A DNA stretch of 64,000 nt from Austropuccinia psidii. Lineage: Eukaryota; Basidiomycota; Pucciniomycetes; Pucciniales; Sphaerophragmiaceae. The position numbers and the translations under genes are program-made. The stretch covers positions 58,857,437 through 58,921,436 of the forward strand of contig JALGQZ010000001.1 of assembly GCA_023105745.1 (NCBI GenBank). Direction: 5' to 3'. Of the stretch, positions 21,578 through 32,463 are shown piece by piece. Positions within the stretch are counted from its first letter, which is position 1. Every line of letters begins with the position of its first letter. Below the pieces are notes generated by a model that saw nothing but the letters and a program-made list of their open reading frames with translations, did no database searches and was not told the origin of the DNA.

Positions 21578-22645
21578 TGGAAGATAATTTCATACCACTT
21601 GAAAGCCAGTCACAGGCCAACACACCAGTGACACCCTCAGAACCAGAGGGCAGCAAAGGCAAAGGAAAGAGGCACAGTGAAGGCCTGATAACAGAAAAGA
21701 AGTGGACACCCATTGCCACTCAGAAGAGTAGAAAACCACAGAATTCTGAATCAATACAAGGAAACTAACCTTGACAACTTGTACAGGAAAAATCACAATT
21801 ATTAACCCAGTTGTAACCTCCAAAGGCAAACTGCCCAAATCAGCAGATAACAAATTTGTACAAGGCACAGTCAAAGGTAAATACCCTAAGAACATAAAGT
21901 TTTTGACTGCTTGCAAACACTAACATGTCACCTGTACACCTCAGAGATCTTGGCTTCCAAAGGAACCAACCAGAGGACAGAGAAGGTTTGTCCAGAACCA
22001 GAAGACCTGAAAGAGGACACCTTGGACACAGTGGTGAATGGCAAAACAATGAGGGAGATAATATCAACCCTGCCATTCACACTCCAATTCAATGGAGACC
22101 TCCAACCAGAGGACTGGAAAGACATGGATCAAGTTCTTCAGCTCCACCAACTCCTCAAGGACTTATTCCAATGGAGCATGGACAAAAAAAGGTTCAACCT
22201 GGCAAGTCACTGGGCAGAACTTGGAGCAAGTTGCCAGAAGATCTGTCTCAGAGAGATAGACTTCAAAGACCTGATGGTAATCACCAAAGGTTGGAATCCT
22301 ACCAGGCAGTTCAGACTCCTGGGGGCAAGGGCACAGAGGATAAGGGAGAATCAAGCCACTATCCAAGCTATAGAAGAACAGTTGACCCAGACAGGGCCTA
22401 CTCAGATTCCTTCAGGTTTACAAGGAGCAGACCAAATCAGCTCTTCAGTGGCTTCACACCATTCAAAAACCAGCATATCAGTGGCCAAGAGTCACCATTC
22501 TTCACAATTCCAGGAAGTTTCCAGGAGAAGACAAGGAAAAAAGGGCAAGAACAAAACCTCCTTCAACCAGAGGAAGAAAGAGTCAGACCCTATGGTTAAG
22601 AAGCTGTTGGATTTGGTAAAAGAAGTACACAAGAACCATAAGTAA
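21578..22645 (+). pseudogene. B1 ORF1 (spliced, unknown function)
   Basis: Exon 1 (21578-21876) starts at the splice-made ATG and encodes a Ser/Pro/Lys-rich N-terminus (PSEPEGSKGKGKRHSEG). A 1-bp deletion near 21765, not shared with B2, shifts the frame to the LPKSADNKFVQGTVK segment. After the 68-nt intron, exon 2 (21945-22645) is open for over 230 codons. It reads like a folded helical domain (MDQVLQLHQLLKDLFQWSM, ASHWAELGASCQKICLREID) followed by a basic tail (RRRQGKKGKNKTSF) and ends LVKEVHKNHK. B2 encodes the same protein with mostly conservative differences. A second frame, 21925-22599, is also open but varies radically between copies. No known family recognised; position suggests a Gag-accessory or RNA-binding role. 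Confidence 0.6.
21877..21944 (+). other. Predicted ORF1 intron of B1 (68 nt)
   Basis: Donor GTAAAT, branch CACTAAC at 21918-21924 (branch A 21 nt before the end), acceptor ACACCTCAG. It joins exon 1 and exon 2 in frame across the codon G|AG. B2 has an interval of exactly the same length (50996-50929) with branch CACTGAT and the same acceptor, but its donor GT is mutated to AT. Confidence 0.72.
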
Positions 22646-22761
22646 TTGTAAACCACTCTAGAATCAGTAGTCCTAGTAATAGAAACATTACCCCCACTCA
22701 GACTGAAAATAACATTGTCACATCTGAGAGTAACATCAACAGTGATACACTGTGGTTACAA

Positions 22762-23901
22762 ATGTCCCAATATGCTGAACAATCTGCAAAGCAGTTTGCA
22801 TAAATTAAAGCTGTCCAAGAGAGGATGAGACAAACTCAAGCCTGCTTGGAACAGATAGTTAAAAATCTTCAAGAAGGATATGCTCAACTGAGCAAAGCTT
22901 CTGAAGAAACCAACAAAAGACTGAGTATAGTCTTTGAAGAACAACACCACAGCACAAGGGACAGGGAGTGTCTGGATCAAGACATTAACAAATTGCTTAA
23001 TGCCTACCATAGCTTGAAGCCCCAACCACAAGGCCAAGTTATGGATAATCCATATCAACCAGATGACATCAAACCAGATGCCATGTTGTTGAATAAGGCA
23101 AGATCTCCATCACAATACCAGGATGGATATGGCATGTCGTATTCAGAGAAGGAAGCCTTGAAACAGCTTCCTGAGGCCTCAAGCTGGCCCAAATTCTCTG
23201 GATCAGGAGAATATGATCATATGGAACTCATAGATTATATTGATGGACTCTTCATTGATGTACCAAGCATACCAGACTACTGGATCACTGCTAGATTGAA
23301 TACTGAATTTGAAGGTCATGCTAGTATATGGTACACAGAAATGAAAGAAATCGATGGCAGAAGAAACTGGCCATGGTGGAAGAGTCAAATCATCCAAAAT
23401 TACAGTAATGGAACTTGGATATGGCAGAAGACAATGTCATTTGAAAATGACAAATACTCAGTGGATAAAGATCCATATGAGTGGTGTCTTAGACATTCTA
23501 AAAGACTCAAAGCCATTGATCCTCAGATGAACATCCAAATGAGGAATCACAAGCTTCTGACACAACTGCCAGGAGAACTAGAGCATGCAGTAAAATGCAG
23601 ATGCAACCAAAATTGCACTCTAGATGACATAGCCAACACCTTACAAGACATAAGGAAAAGGACTAATATAGGGAAATTCACCCCATATAAGAGCAGCAGT
23701 TTCAAAGAGAAACAACCTTTCAGGGTAGAGTTTAAAGACGAACCCAAAGAAAGAGTGGCAGAAGTGGGTAAGAAGAAGAATTCTTGTCACAATTGTGGTT
23801 CAACAGACCACTATGCCAACAACTGTCCAAAGGCAAAGAAAAAAGTCTATTCCATTGAGAAAGTCCCAGAGGAAGAACCTCCAACAGAGGATTCTGAATA
23901 A
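22762..23901 (+). pseudogene. B1 gag
   Basis: Starts at ATG 22762 (MSQYAEQ). A TAA at about 22801 interrupts the coiled-coil N-terminus; the frame is then open to 23901. It contains the coiled coil (QTQACLEQIVKNLQEGYAQL), the capsid-like region with EASSWPKFSGSGEYDHMEL and RRNWPWWKSQIIQNY, and a CCHC knuckle at 23785-23826. Frame ends at TAA 23899-23901, where B2 has TCA, so the stop is a mutation and Gag is normally continuous with protease. A second intron ending at CACTCAG (22701) could connect ORF1 to this frame: B2 has a good branch site CACTAAT there, but the donor is uncertain. Confidence 0.88.
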
Positions 23902-25960
23902 GACTCTATGGGTGATTCCATCAGAGAACCATCTGATGATGACCAAGACCCAAGAGAAGAGTTTCTAGTGGAATACCAAGAGGAAACCCCACTAGAAATT
24001 CAGGACATACAGTTGGAAGCAGGTATGCCACAAGACACTGCAAACAAGAACTTGTGCAAACACACACAAGATGCACAAACATTTCTGGTTACACCAACTA
24101 AAGTAATGGCATACATACATGGAACAGCCACAAAGATGACTGTATTTATTGACAATGCTCAGCACCCACTGATCATTGATAGTGGAGCACACTGCTCCAT
24201 AGTGGCCAGAAACTATCTGGATACCCACTTCCCAAGCTGGGAAAAACAGCTCTTGCCCACTAAGGCAAAGAACTTTAAAAATGCATCAGGGAAGATGACT
24301 TCCATTGGGACAATTATAAAAGAGACGATTATACCCCACAGGGAAGGGTAATATCAGACTCAACCCAGAGTTTGTAGTGCTTGAGGATGCCCACATCCAA
24401 GGGTTTCTCCTGGGAACAGATTACCAGAGGATGTATGGCATAGACATTTACAACAGTAAAAACAGGAACATCACCATTGGTACTAACAAGGAAAAGAAAT
24501 TTTCACTTGATATATACCAGATATCTTCCCAAGACCCACTAGAAGAGCTTCTGAAGGAATTCAGAGAGGGACAGTTTAGCACTACCCTCACCAGTAAACA
24601 AAAACTAAGTTTACTGAAGATTCTGAGAAAGAATAGACCAGCATTTGCCATTGGTGAAGAACCATTAGGAAAGATCAAAGGCCATGATATAGAGCTATAT
24701 CTGGATGCGGAAAGGCCTTATCCACCCATGCTGAGGAGACCCCCTTATTCAGCAAGCCTGGAAACCAGGAAGGAAATTGAGAAACATATCAATGAACTCC
24801 TGGACATGGATGTTATCAGAAAGATTGGACATAATGAAATAGTGGAAATCACCACTCCTGTCCTCATCACCTGGCATGTTGGCAAGTCTATATTGTGTGG
24901 AGACTTCAGAGCCCTGAATAACTACACAAAAGCAGACAGGTACCCTATATCAAGGATACCTCATTCCTTGGATAAGCTGGCCAAAGCCAAATACATAACC
25001 AAGATGGATTGTATGAAGGGCTTCCACCAAAATGGAGTTAAACCCCCCATGAAATTACTCAGAATAATATGCCATATGGGAATATATGAGTACACCAGAA
25101 TGCCACTTGGCATCAAGAATGCACCAGCCCACTTCCAAAGGATGATGGACACCATATTTCAAGAAGAAATAATGGAAGGCTGGATGGTAGTATATATTGA
25201 TGATATCATTATATACTCAGAGACATGGGAAGACCATGTACAATACATAGACAGAGTGCTGAGTAAATGTACACCCATCAATCTGAAAATTTCAGTTAAA
25301 AAGTGTAATTTTGGCCAAGAAGAGCTACTAGCTCTAGGACACAAATTCTCAGGCCTTAGTCTGGAAATTGACCAGAATAAAGTAGCAGCAGTACTGCAAA
25401 AGCCAGTACCAAAGAGCATCAAAGAGATGCAATCTTTTCTTGGGCTTGCTAGCTACTATAGAAACCACATCAAGAATTTTGCCCATATAACTAGTAGTTT
25501 ATACAAGTTATGCTCAAAAGATTTAGTTTTTGAAATAACCAAGGAAAGAAGGGATGCATATGAGAGGATCAAACATGAACTCAAAAATGCACCTGTGCTC
25601 ATCTTACCTGACTTTGAACTACCATTCAAGTTGTATATAGATGCAGCATGCAGTCAAGGCCTAGGAGCAGCCCTTCACCACAGACGAATTGTGGATGGTG
25701 AACCAAGAGAAGGAGTAATTTGCTACATCTCAAGGCAGCTGAAAGATTCAGAAGCCAGGTATGGGGCTACCCAGACTGAATGCCTATGCCTAGTCTGGGC
25801 TCTAGAGAAACTCCATTATTATTTGGAGGGTGCAGTCTTTGAAGTCTACACAGACTGCACAGCCTTGAATTCTTTACTAAACATGAAGACTACAAATAGA
25901 CACATGCTGAGATGGCAAATAGCCATCCAGGAGTATAGAGGGAACATGACCATCATATAA
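23902..25960 (+). pseudogene. B1 pol: protease, reverse transcriptase, RNase H
   Basis: Protease has LIIDSGAHCSIV with D-S-G at 24178-24186. A 1-bp insertion near 24350 moves the rest of pol to another frame (24377-25960). Reverse transcriptase includes [22 protein letters not shown] and intact YIDDI at 25193-25207. RNase H follows with [28 protein letters not shown] and TDCTAL. The frame ends at TAA 25958-25960 in the last part of RNase H, where B2 has TAC. Domain order and motifs are those of Ty3/Gypsy chromoviruses, and all catalytic residues I can see are kept. Confidence 0.92.
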
Positions 25961-27781
25961 AAAGAAGGTAAAAGTCATACCAATGCAGATGGCCTTAGCA
26001 GATGGCCACTGGACAATGTCAAAAGCAATCCAGCTTATGACCCTGAAGTTGCAGCCAAGATTCCTATCCATTTCATGGAAATAGATAGGAAAAAGAACTT
26101 CAGATTTTCTGAATGGGCACCAGAAAGTGGCACCCTTGACAGTGGAAACACTGATTCAGAAGGAACAGAAACTCCCATGCTGGGAATAAGTTCCTCAGAA
26201 CTGCACAATGAATTTTTTAGTGCAGTACTAAAGTCTTATGCCAAACACAAGCAGTGTGGCATATTACTACACCTCCTTCAACAGAAGTACAGGAGCCCAG
26301 AACTGGAATCCCAGCTGGAAGAACCCTGGTTGAGGGCCTATAAGGACAACAGGTTTTTCCTTATAGATGGCCTGCTCTACCACAGAGAAAAGCACACTAG
26401 TGCACTCACAGTGGTAGACAGAGACCACATTTCATTGGTCCTGCAAGAATGCCATGACTGCCCCTACATGGGACACATGAGTGAGAACAGGACCAAAGAG
26501 AGGGTATCAAGCACAGCTTGGTGGCCCAAGTGGGAACAATAGTTGAGTGAATACATCAACACTTGTGATAGATGCCAAAAGGCAAATAGGAAACATGGGA
26601 AGAAGTATGGGTTACTTCAACACATAGAAGAACCCAACAACCCATGGGAAACCATCAACATGGACTGGGTTACAGGACTAGTCCCAGGAGGCAAAGGAAA
26701 CTACAATGCCTGTTTGATCATAGTTGATAGGTTCAGCAAGAGCATGAGGTGTCTAACATGCCACAAAGAGGACACAGCCATGGATACTGCTTTGTTATTT
26801 TGGAATAACATTATATCTACCTGTGGAGTCCCTAAAATCATCATTAGTGATAGGGACCCAAAATTCACATCTGAATTTTGGACCAACTTGTATGACATGC
26901 TTGGCACCAAGCTTGCTTTTTCCACAGCTTACCATCCTCAAACAGATGGCCTAGCTGAAAGGATGATCCAAACTATGGAGGACATCATTAGAAGGTTCTG
27001 TGCCTATGGCATGGAATATAAGGACCATGAAGGATACACCCATGATTGGGTTACCCTTCTACCAGCTGTCCAACTGGCTTATAATACAAGTCAGCACTCT
27101 ACCACAGGAAAAACACCTGCACTGGTAGAAAAAGGGTGGAACCCCTTATTGCCTGTGGATCATCTGAAGAAGAATCTTCTAACCATCCACCCCACAGACA
27201 AAGACTTCCATTATATGTGGAAGAGGGCTTGTGACACAGCTGCTAAATGTATAGCTGAAGCAAAAGATTATAATAAGCAGAGGTGCGACCAGACACACAT
27301 GGAACCTGACTTTAAAGAAGGGGACCAGGTGCTAGTGTCTACACTGAACTTTAATAATCTTAAAGGACCCAAGAAGATGAGGGACTCATTTTTAGGACCT
27401 TTTACTATCATTAGGTTGATAGGAAAGAATGCAGTGGAAGTCAAACTTACAGAGGAATTTTCCAGGAAGCACCCAGTCTTCCCAGTAAGTTTGGTCAAAC
27501 CATACTTCCAAACAGAGGAGAATAAATTCCCCTCCAGGAAGAAGAACCCCACACCACCTAACATAGTGGAAGTGGAAGACTCCCCAGGACCTGTGAGTAA
27601 GATCATCAGGGCCAGGAAGATCAGACTCAATGGGAAGGATCAAAGACAATACTTAGTCAGATTTAAGCACCAAACAGCTGATAAAGACAAATGGTTGGCA
27701 GAAGATGCCATACCAGATGGGAACCTTCATCTCAGAAGATTCAGGGCCTCTAGGAGGACTGAACAGTCTCATCAACGATGA
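25961..27781 (+). pseudogene. B1 integrase and chromodomain
   Basis: Same frame as the reverse transcriptase after the stop. The N-terminal HHCC finger spans CHDCPYMGHMSENR to NTCDRCQ and is split by TAG 26540-26542 (B2 reads AAG). The core keeps all three acidic residues: D in IIVDRFSK, D in ISDRDPKFT and E in GLAERM. The C-terminal region has [10 protein letters not shown] and FLGPFTI, then a chromodomain ([22 protein letters not shown]), ending at TGA 27779-27781. Apart from one stop it looks intact over more than 400 codons. Confidence 0.93.
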
Positions 27782-27783
27782 GC

Positions 27784-27802
27784 CTTTTTTAAAGGGAGGG
27801 TA
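27784..27802 (+). other. B1 polypurine tract
   Basis: TTTTTTAAAGGGAGGGTA immediately before the 3' LTR. A U-rich run plus purine tract is the usual plus-strand primer context. B2 has the complement at 43093-43112. Confidence 0.75.
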
Positions 27803-29205
27803 TGTCAGCCTGTGACTCAAAACCAGAGCACAAGCATGACAGCCAAAATACCATAAACCAATGGTATAGCCAAGATACCACCAAAACATGGAGATGAGCC
27901 AAATTAGCTCAAAAGGTATCAAACAAAAGAGGAAACTCATCCCTTTCTGAAAATATAAGTACCATCACCATAGGACAAGAAATAACAAAGTTATTCCTGC
28001 TCAAAGCTATTGCTGAGCATAAACCTTAATTTTCACCTCTAATCTAAAATGTAGAATGAGGGGCCTAACCCCATCAAATGGGTATTCAAAATGAATCTCT
28101 AAGCCAGGGCTATCCAATGGTACCAGCCAAACTGAGCTAGCACCAATATTACTGGAGTTATGGCCAATTTCAGGCCAAATAAGGGTGAACAAAACATTCA
28201 CCTCTCATCTAACTTCTACAGTTTTAGTGTGGGATACTTGAAGGGGGGTCTTTTTGGAAAGGGCAAAATCAGGGCTATCTGATGGTGTCATCCACTTCCC
28301 CATATCTCAACTACTACAGAAGGTATGGGGCAAACAAGCTCAATACAGCTTTTTGCCTAAAACACGCAAATGTACAAAAGTCTTGTACATGGGATAGCTT
28401 TGCTATATTTAATGATACCCATATCAAATGAGGTACCATTGTGTAGAGCACTTACAGGGCTACACACTGAACCAATTTTGAGGTTGATATCTCACAAATT
28501 GACAAAGGTATGGCTGTTTTAAGGTCAAAATCCCACCTGCTGTCATATACAGCCTTACCATGGGATAATATCCCATAACCATGAATATGAGGTGTCAAAT
28601 AGACGAAGAAGCATGTTTTTACTTCAATACCTCATATTTCAGTCAATACTGGGGTCCCATACAGTTTCTGTACAGCATTCTACGCGTCATACACGTCAGA
28701 ATCAGGCTGTGAGGTCTCCAGATGAAAATTTTCACCCTGTATTGGTGAAAACCGCCTAGATGTGGTTTCAAAACCACATCTGAGCCCAATAGTACTAGAG
28801 AGTGAAAAATCTTCACTTCCTCTATGTGGAAAGGTCTAGCACCCTTTCCACCCCATTTCAGGATAAAAAGGAGGCTTTTCACAGCCAGAATTGTTTCCTC
28901 ATCCTGCTCTTGAATACCCTACATAGTAAATTGTCCAAAACAGTTTTACTCTTGGTTAACAATCAGGGTATAATTATAATCTTAATTATTGTAGCTCTTA
29001 TTATAGTAATCCAACTGGTAAGACTGCATCCAGGGTTCTCAATAGCGCTCACCACCACTATTTCTTAATAGTAGAACCCTTTTATTATATTATAAATCAT
29101 CATATAATTAAAAAAACTCTTATTTTAAATTTATTTCATGTGTCACAGTCATAGTTCTAGCTGTAAATAGCCTGATTACTACTTCGACATAGATTTGAGC
29201 TGGCA
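27803..29205 (+). repeat. B1 3' LTR
   Basis: 1403 bp, starts TGTCAGCCTGTGACT and ends GAGCTGGCA, followed by CTCAA (29206-29210). It lacks about 35 bp found in the 5' LTR after the hairpin, which removes the outer right arm of that hairpin. Confidence 0.94.
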
Positions 29206-29210
29206 CTCAA

Positions 29211-29647
29211 GCTCCCAACTTTTCACATATACCAGCTACCCTTTCCACCCTGGGGGGTTTTTCCCCAGTTAATTAATATAGTTTTATTTTATTTTATCTT
29301 TATTTTCTTTTCATTCTGTTAAGCAAATACTGATATTATCAAGTCAGTCATTTAGCACCTTTCTCTTTTCTTTCTTCGCCTGTCAATGGATATTTGGTGG
29401 TCATATCCTTACTAATTCCATTATTCATTTTTGGCAGGTTGAAACAGTGATTAAGGACTTACTTGGTTGGCTCTTTGGCCATTTGGCTTCCCTTTCCTCT
29501 TATTGCATCTCATCTTGTACCTGCATATTTCTTCGAGGAATTTATTCTTATTTTTATTTCTTTATTCTTTTGGAGTCTTCCAAGTGAGTTCCCTGATTGC
29601 TGAGTGCCAGGCCACTCTTGTACTTCTGTCCAAGAGCCCCTGTGACA
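29211..29647 (+). repeat. C1 5' LTR, second part
   Basis: Continues the LTR after B1 and ends CCCTGTGACA. It contains a TATA-like CACATATACC at about 29224 and, about 41 bp on, AGTTAATTAATATA (29267-29280), which can pair with the leader start at 29649-29662. Confidence 0.92.
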
Positions 29648-30385
29648 TTATACTAATTAACTTCTAATTTCTTTTCATTCTGTTCATTCTTTCTTTATAA
29701 TTTCACTCACTCATTTCATCGAAATTATGACTCTTTAGTGCTTATGAACCTTATGATTCAGCGTCACCTCTCAATTTTCTCTCATTCATTCTTCATTCTG
29801 AAAATTGAAAGCTGACCCAAATTTTTTTTTTGTTTCTCTTTTCAAAATCTTATCTCAAATCATCATTCTTAATTCATTCATAATTCAGGCGTCATATTAA
29901 TTTTTATTTGATTTCAAATTTTTCATCAAGTTATTCAGACACATTCTTCACATCAAGATTCATATTCGATTCATTCTTCAAGAATTTTGATTTTTAAAGA
30001 AGAACTCACTTGATTTTGATTTGATTTATTGATTTGACATAAATTGATATTGACCTCAAGAAAATTGATTGACCTGAAGAATTCATTGATTTTGCTGATT
30101 TTTTCACATCAAGAAATTTGACATAAATTGATTTTTCCTCAACAATTAATTTGACTGATTGATTGATTTTGATTGATTTGACATTTGATTTATTGACTTC
30201 AAGTTTTCATTTGATATTTAATTGATTGATTTACCTGAAGATTTCATTTGATTTATTGATTTTTTTTGATTTTCCTCAAGATATTGATTTTTACTTTTGA
30301 CGTCAAGCATTATTTCAATTGCCTCAAGTTCTCATCTTCAAATGTTGATTATTTTTTCATTTATTTTCATTTATATCCTGGAATC
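29648..30385 (+). other. C1 leader, no tRNA-type primer site
   Basis: The internal region begins TTATACTAATTAACTTCT, with no TGG-type tRNA complement. The rest is a repetitive T-rich stretch (many TTGATTTGA units between 30000 and 30290) without a conserved frame. Gag starts at ATG 30386. C2 has a similar repetitive leader at 59385-60088. Confidence 0.7.
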
Positions 30386-31720
30386 ATGCCCATCCAACAC
30401 TCACCTCCCGCAAGGCAGACAAGATCTCAGGCCAGAACTCAAACTGTTCTCACTCCAACTCCTAGGGCTCCACTTGATGGCACCCCAGCAGTTTTCAACT
30501 GAGGGCCAAATTGGACAGAGGACCCACTTTGGAAGGAGCAGCACCGTCCATGAAGGAAGGAAGAGTGCCAAGGAGATCAAGTTCATTTTCAGGAGTAGTT
30601 GGCAGATTTCCAGGAACTTCAAGGACCATTTTCAAAGGTCCAGGTGAAGATGGTGAAGAGGAGGAGGAGAATTCTGTGGAAGAGGAAGAGTCTGATGGTA
30701 CTGAAGGTGTCCCTGCTCCTGTGGTGGCATCCCAAGGTACTGGAGGACCAACTCTAGCCCAGTCTAATCAGCCTGTCTCTCATCAGTCTGAACCATCTTT
30801 AATGGCCATTATTCAGCAAATGACTCAGATTATGGCCAATCTTCAATCAGCTTCATCTTCTGATTCATCAAGACCACCAGCCTTCAAGACTCCATCTATG
30901 AAGGCACCAGAATGCTTTGATGGGACTCAACCCTTCAAGGTCAGAAGCTTTATTCAGTCTTGTCAGTTAGTTTTTCATAATGATCCGGCAAACTTCTCTC
31001 AAGACAGAAAGAAGGTCCTTTATGCCACTTCATTTCTCATTGGCAGGGCTTAAAAATGGATTGAGCCTTATCTTTCCAATCTCGCCAATCAAGACCCAAA
31101 TTACCTTCTCAATTCATGGAGATTATTTGAATCTCAACTCTTCACCTTATTTGGGGACCCAAATGAAGTCAGAAAAGCTGAAGCAGAATTGGATTCTTTA
31201 AGAATGAAAGAAGGTGGGCATGTATCCTTATACATTGCTGATTTCAGAAGTCTTGTCTCAAGAATTGGAAATTGGGGTGAAAGAGCTCTCATCCATCATT
31301 TCAGGAAGGGATTGCCATCCAGGATTTTGGATCAATTGGCCTCCCATCCTTCAAGAATTGACTCTCTTCAAGACTTAATGGATATTACCCTGGAGCTTGA
31401 TACCAGGTACCATGAGAGGCAAAATGAAGAGTCATCATCAAGAGAGGAATCCAGAAGCCTCAAAGTCACATTCTTCTCATCCTCAAAGTTATTCAAGCTC
31501 AAGCCAAAAGAAGAAGAAGAATTTTCAGAAGAGGGACAAGCCCCATTCTTCTTTATTGAATAAGGATTTCAAGTTGATGAATTCTGAAAAAGCAAGAAGA
31601 ATCAAGGAGGGTCTATTTACCTATTGTGGTGGGAAGCATAGTCTTGAGTCCTGTTTCAAAAGGCCTCAAAACAAGCTTACCCAACCATCAGGCAAATTTC
31701 CCAGCCAGGGAAAAGCCTGA
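30386..31720 (+). pseudogene. C1 gag
   Basis: Starts MPIQHSPPARQTRSQART at 30386. A 1-bp deletion near 30495 shifts the frame, a TAA at 31051-31053 falls inside the capsid-like domain after IGRA, and another shift near 31480 brings the C-terminus into the original frame. Recognisable parts are the acidic linker (EEEENSVEEEESDG), the conserved APECFDGTQPFKVRSFI start of the Gag domain, GDPNEVRKAEAELDSLRM, and the C-terminal knuckle. In the knuckle the first Cys is replaced by Phe (31616-31618; C2 has Cys). The frame ends at TGA 31718-31720, two codons after a frameshift heptamer. Confidence 0.9.
31708..31714 (+). promoter_or_regulatory. -1 ribosomal frameshift site between gag and pol of C1
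   Basis: GGGAAAA phased G GGA AAA in the gag frame, followed by GCC TGA. Slipping back one base reads AGC CTG AGT, which is exactly the protease frame. C2 keeps the same heptamer and stop (complement at 40620-40626). A palindrome GCACAATTGTGC at 31768-31779, also kept in C2, could be part of a downstream structure. Confidence 0.72.
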
Positions 31721-32463
31721 GTGGAGACCATGTTGTGTTCAATGTTCTTCACAGTTTTCCATCAAGAGCACAATTGTGCATTCTGAATACTGGTGTCAAG
31801 AATTCTCTTAAATTTTTTGTTTTTTCTTCTCTTTCTGATGTTTTTTACAGTAGTCTCATTTATTCTGGTGCTACACACTCATTTATTGCAAAGCAGTTTG
31901 TTCACAAGTACTCATTGACTACGTCAGAACTTCCAGAGAAGATTCCCCTTATCATTCTTGACTCCTCTGAGTCTCCTTCCTTATTTGTGACTCACCATAC
32001 TAAATATATGGCTGAGCTCCCTTCCTTCCCAAGCCTTTAATGGGAATTTTTAGTCATTGATACTCCCAAGGGAGAAGACCTCATATTGGGCTTTGACTTT
32101 CTAAATCACTTTAATCCTTCTAGTGATTGGAGGCAAGGGTTGATCACCTTTAATGCTGATCATAAGGACTATTGTGATCCTTCTAATTCTTTCAGTAATG
32201 ACCTTTCTTCTGCCAAATCATGTGCAGCTCTTGTTGGTGATTCTAGAACACCATCATTTCCATCTTCTGTCCATATTCCTTCCCTTAATTCCCATCAGTC
32301 ATTACTATCATCTAGAGATGAAGTCTTCAAAGAGATTCAAGATGTTGCAGAAGATAATTCTGTATCTTCACTTCATCTCTTCTTTGGGAATATGGACCTT
32401 CCTCCTTTGTCTTATCATGACTCCCTGGAGGAGTTGTGGGATGAAGAGGAAGAGCCAGAATAA
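31714..32463 (+). pseudogene. C1 protease and linker
   Basis: In the -1 frame relative to gag. The aspartic protease motif reads YSGATHSFI: the catalytic Asp is Tyr (TAT at 31861-31863), whereas C2 has IDSGATNS. The FDFLNHFNPSSDW segment follows, then an acidic linker. TAA codons at 32038-32040 and 32461-32463 stand where C2 has GAA. The enzyme cannot be active in this copy. Confidence 0.88.

Larger units (their letters stand above)
10672..29205 (+). mobile_element. B1: family-B Ty3/Gypsy chromodomain retrotransposon carrying A1
   Basis: Inserted in the C1 5' LTR with CTCAA on both sides. LTRs start TGTCAGCCTGTGACT and end AGCTGACA (5') or AGCTGGCA (3'). The 5' LTR is interrupted by A1; the 3' LTR is whole. 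The internal region (20969-27802) holds a primer site, a spliced ORF1, then gag-pol in a single frame family: Gag, protease, reverse transcriptase, RNase H, integrase and chromodomain. Its lesions are few: a 1-bp deletion, a 1-bp insertion and about four stops, so it is moderately young. Confidence 0.95.

Noticed and set aside
21925..22599. Second open frame over B1 ORF1 as an extra gene
   Set aside because: It varies radically between B1 and B2 while the other frame varies conservatively, so it is probably an open shadow.
22616..22701. Third intron joining B ORF1 to gag
   Set aside because: Acceptor CACTCAG and a B2 branch CACTAAT are good, and the join is in frame, but no clear conserved donor could be chosen (GTAAAA, GTGAAA or GTACAC), so it is not listed as a feature.
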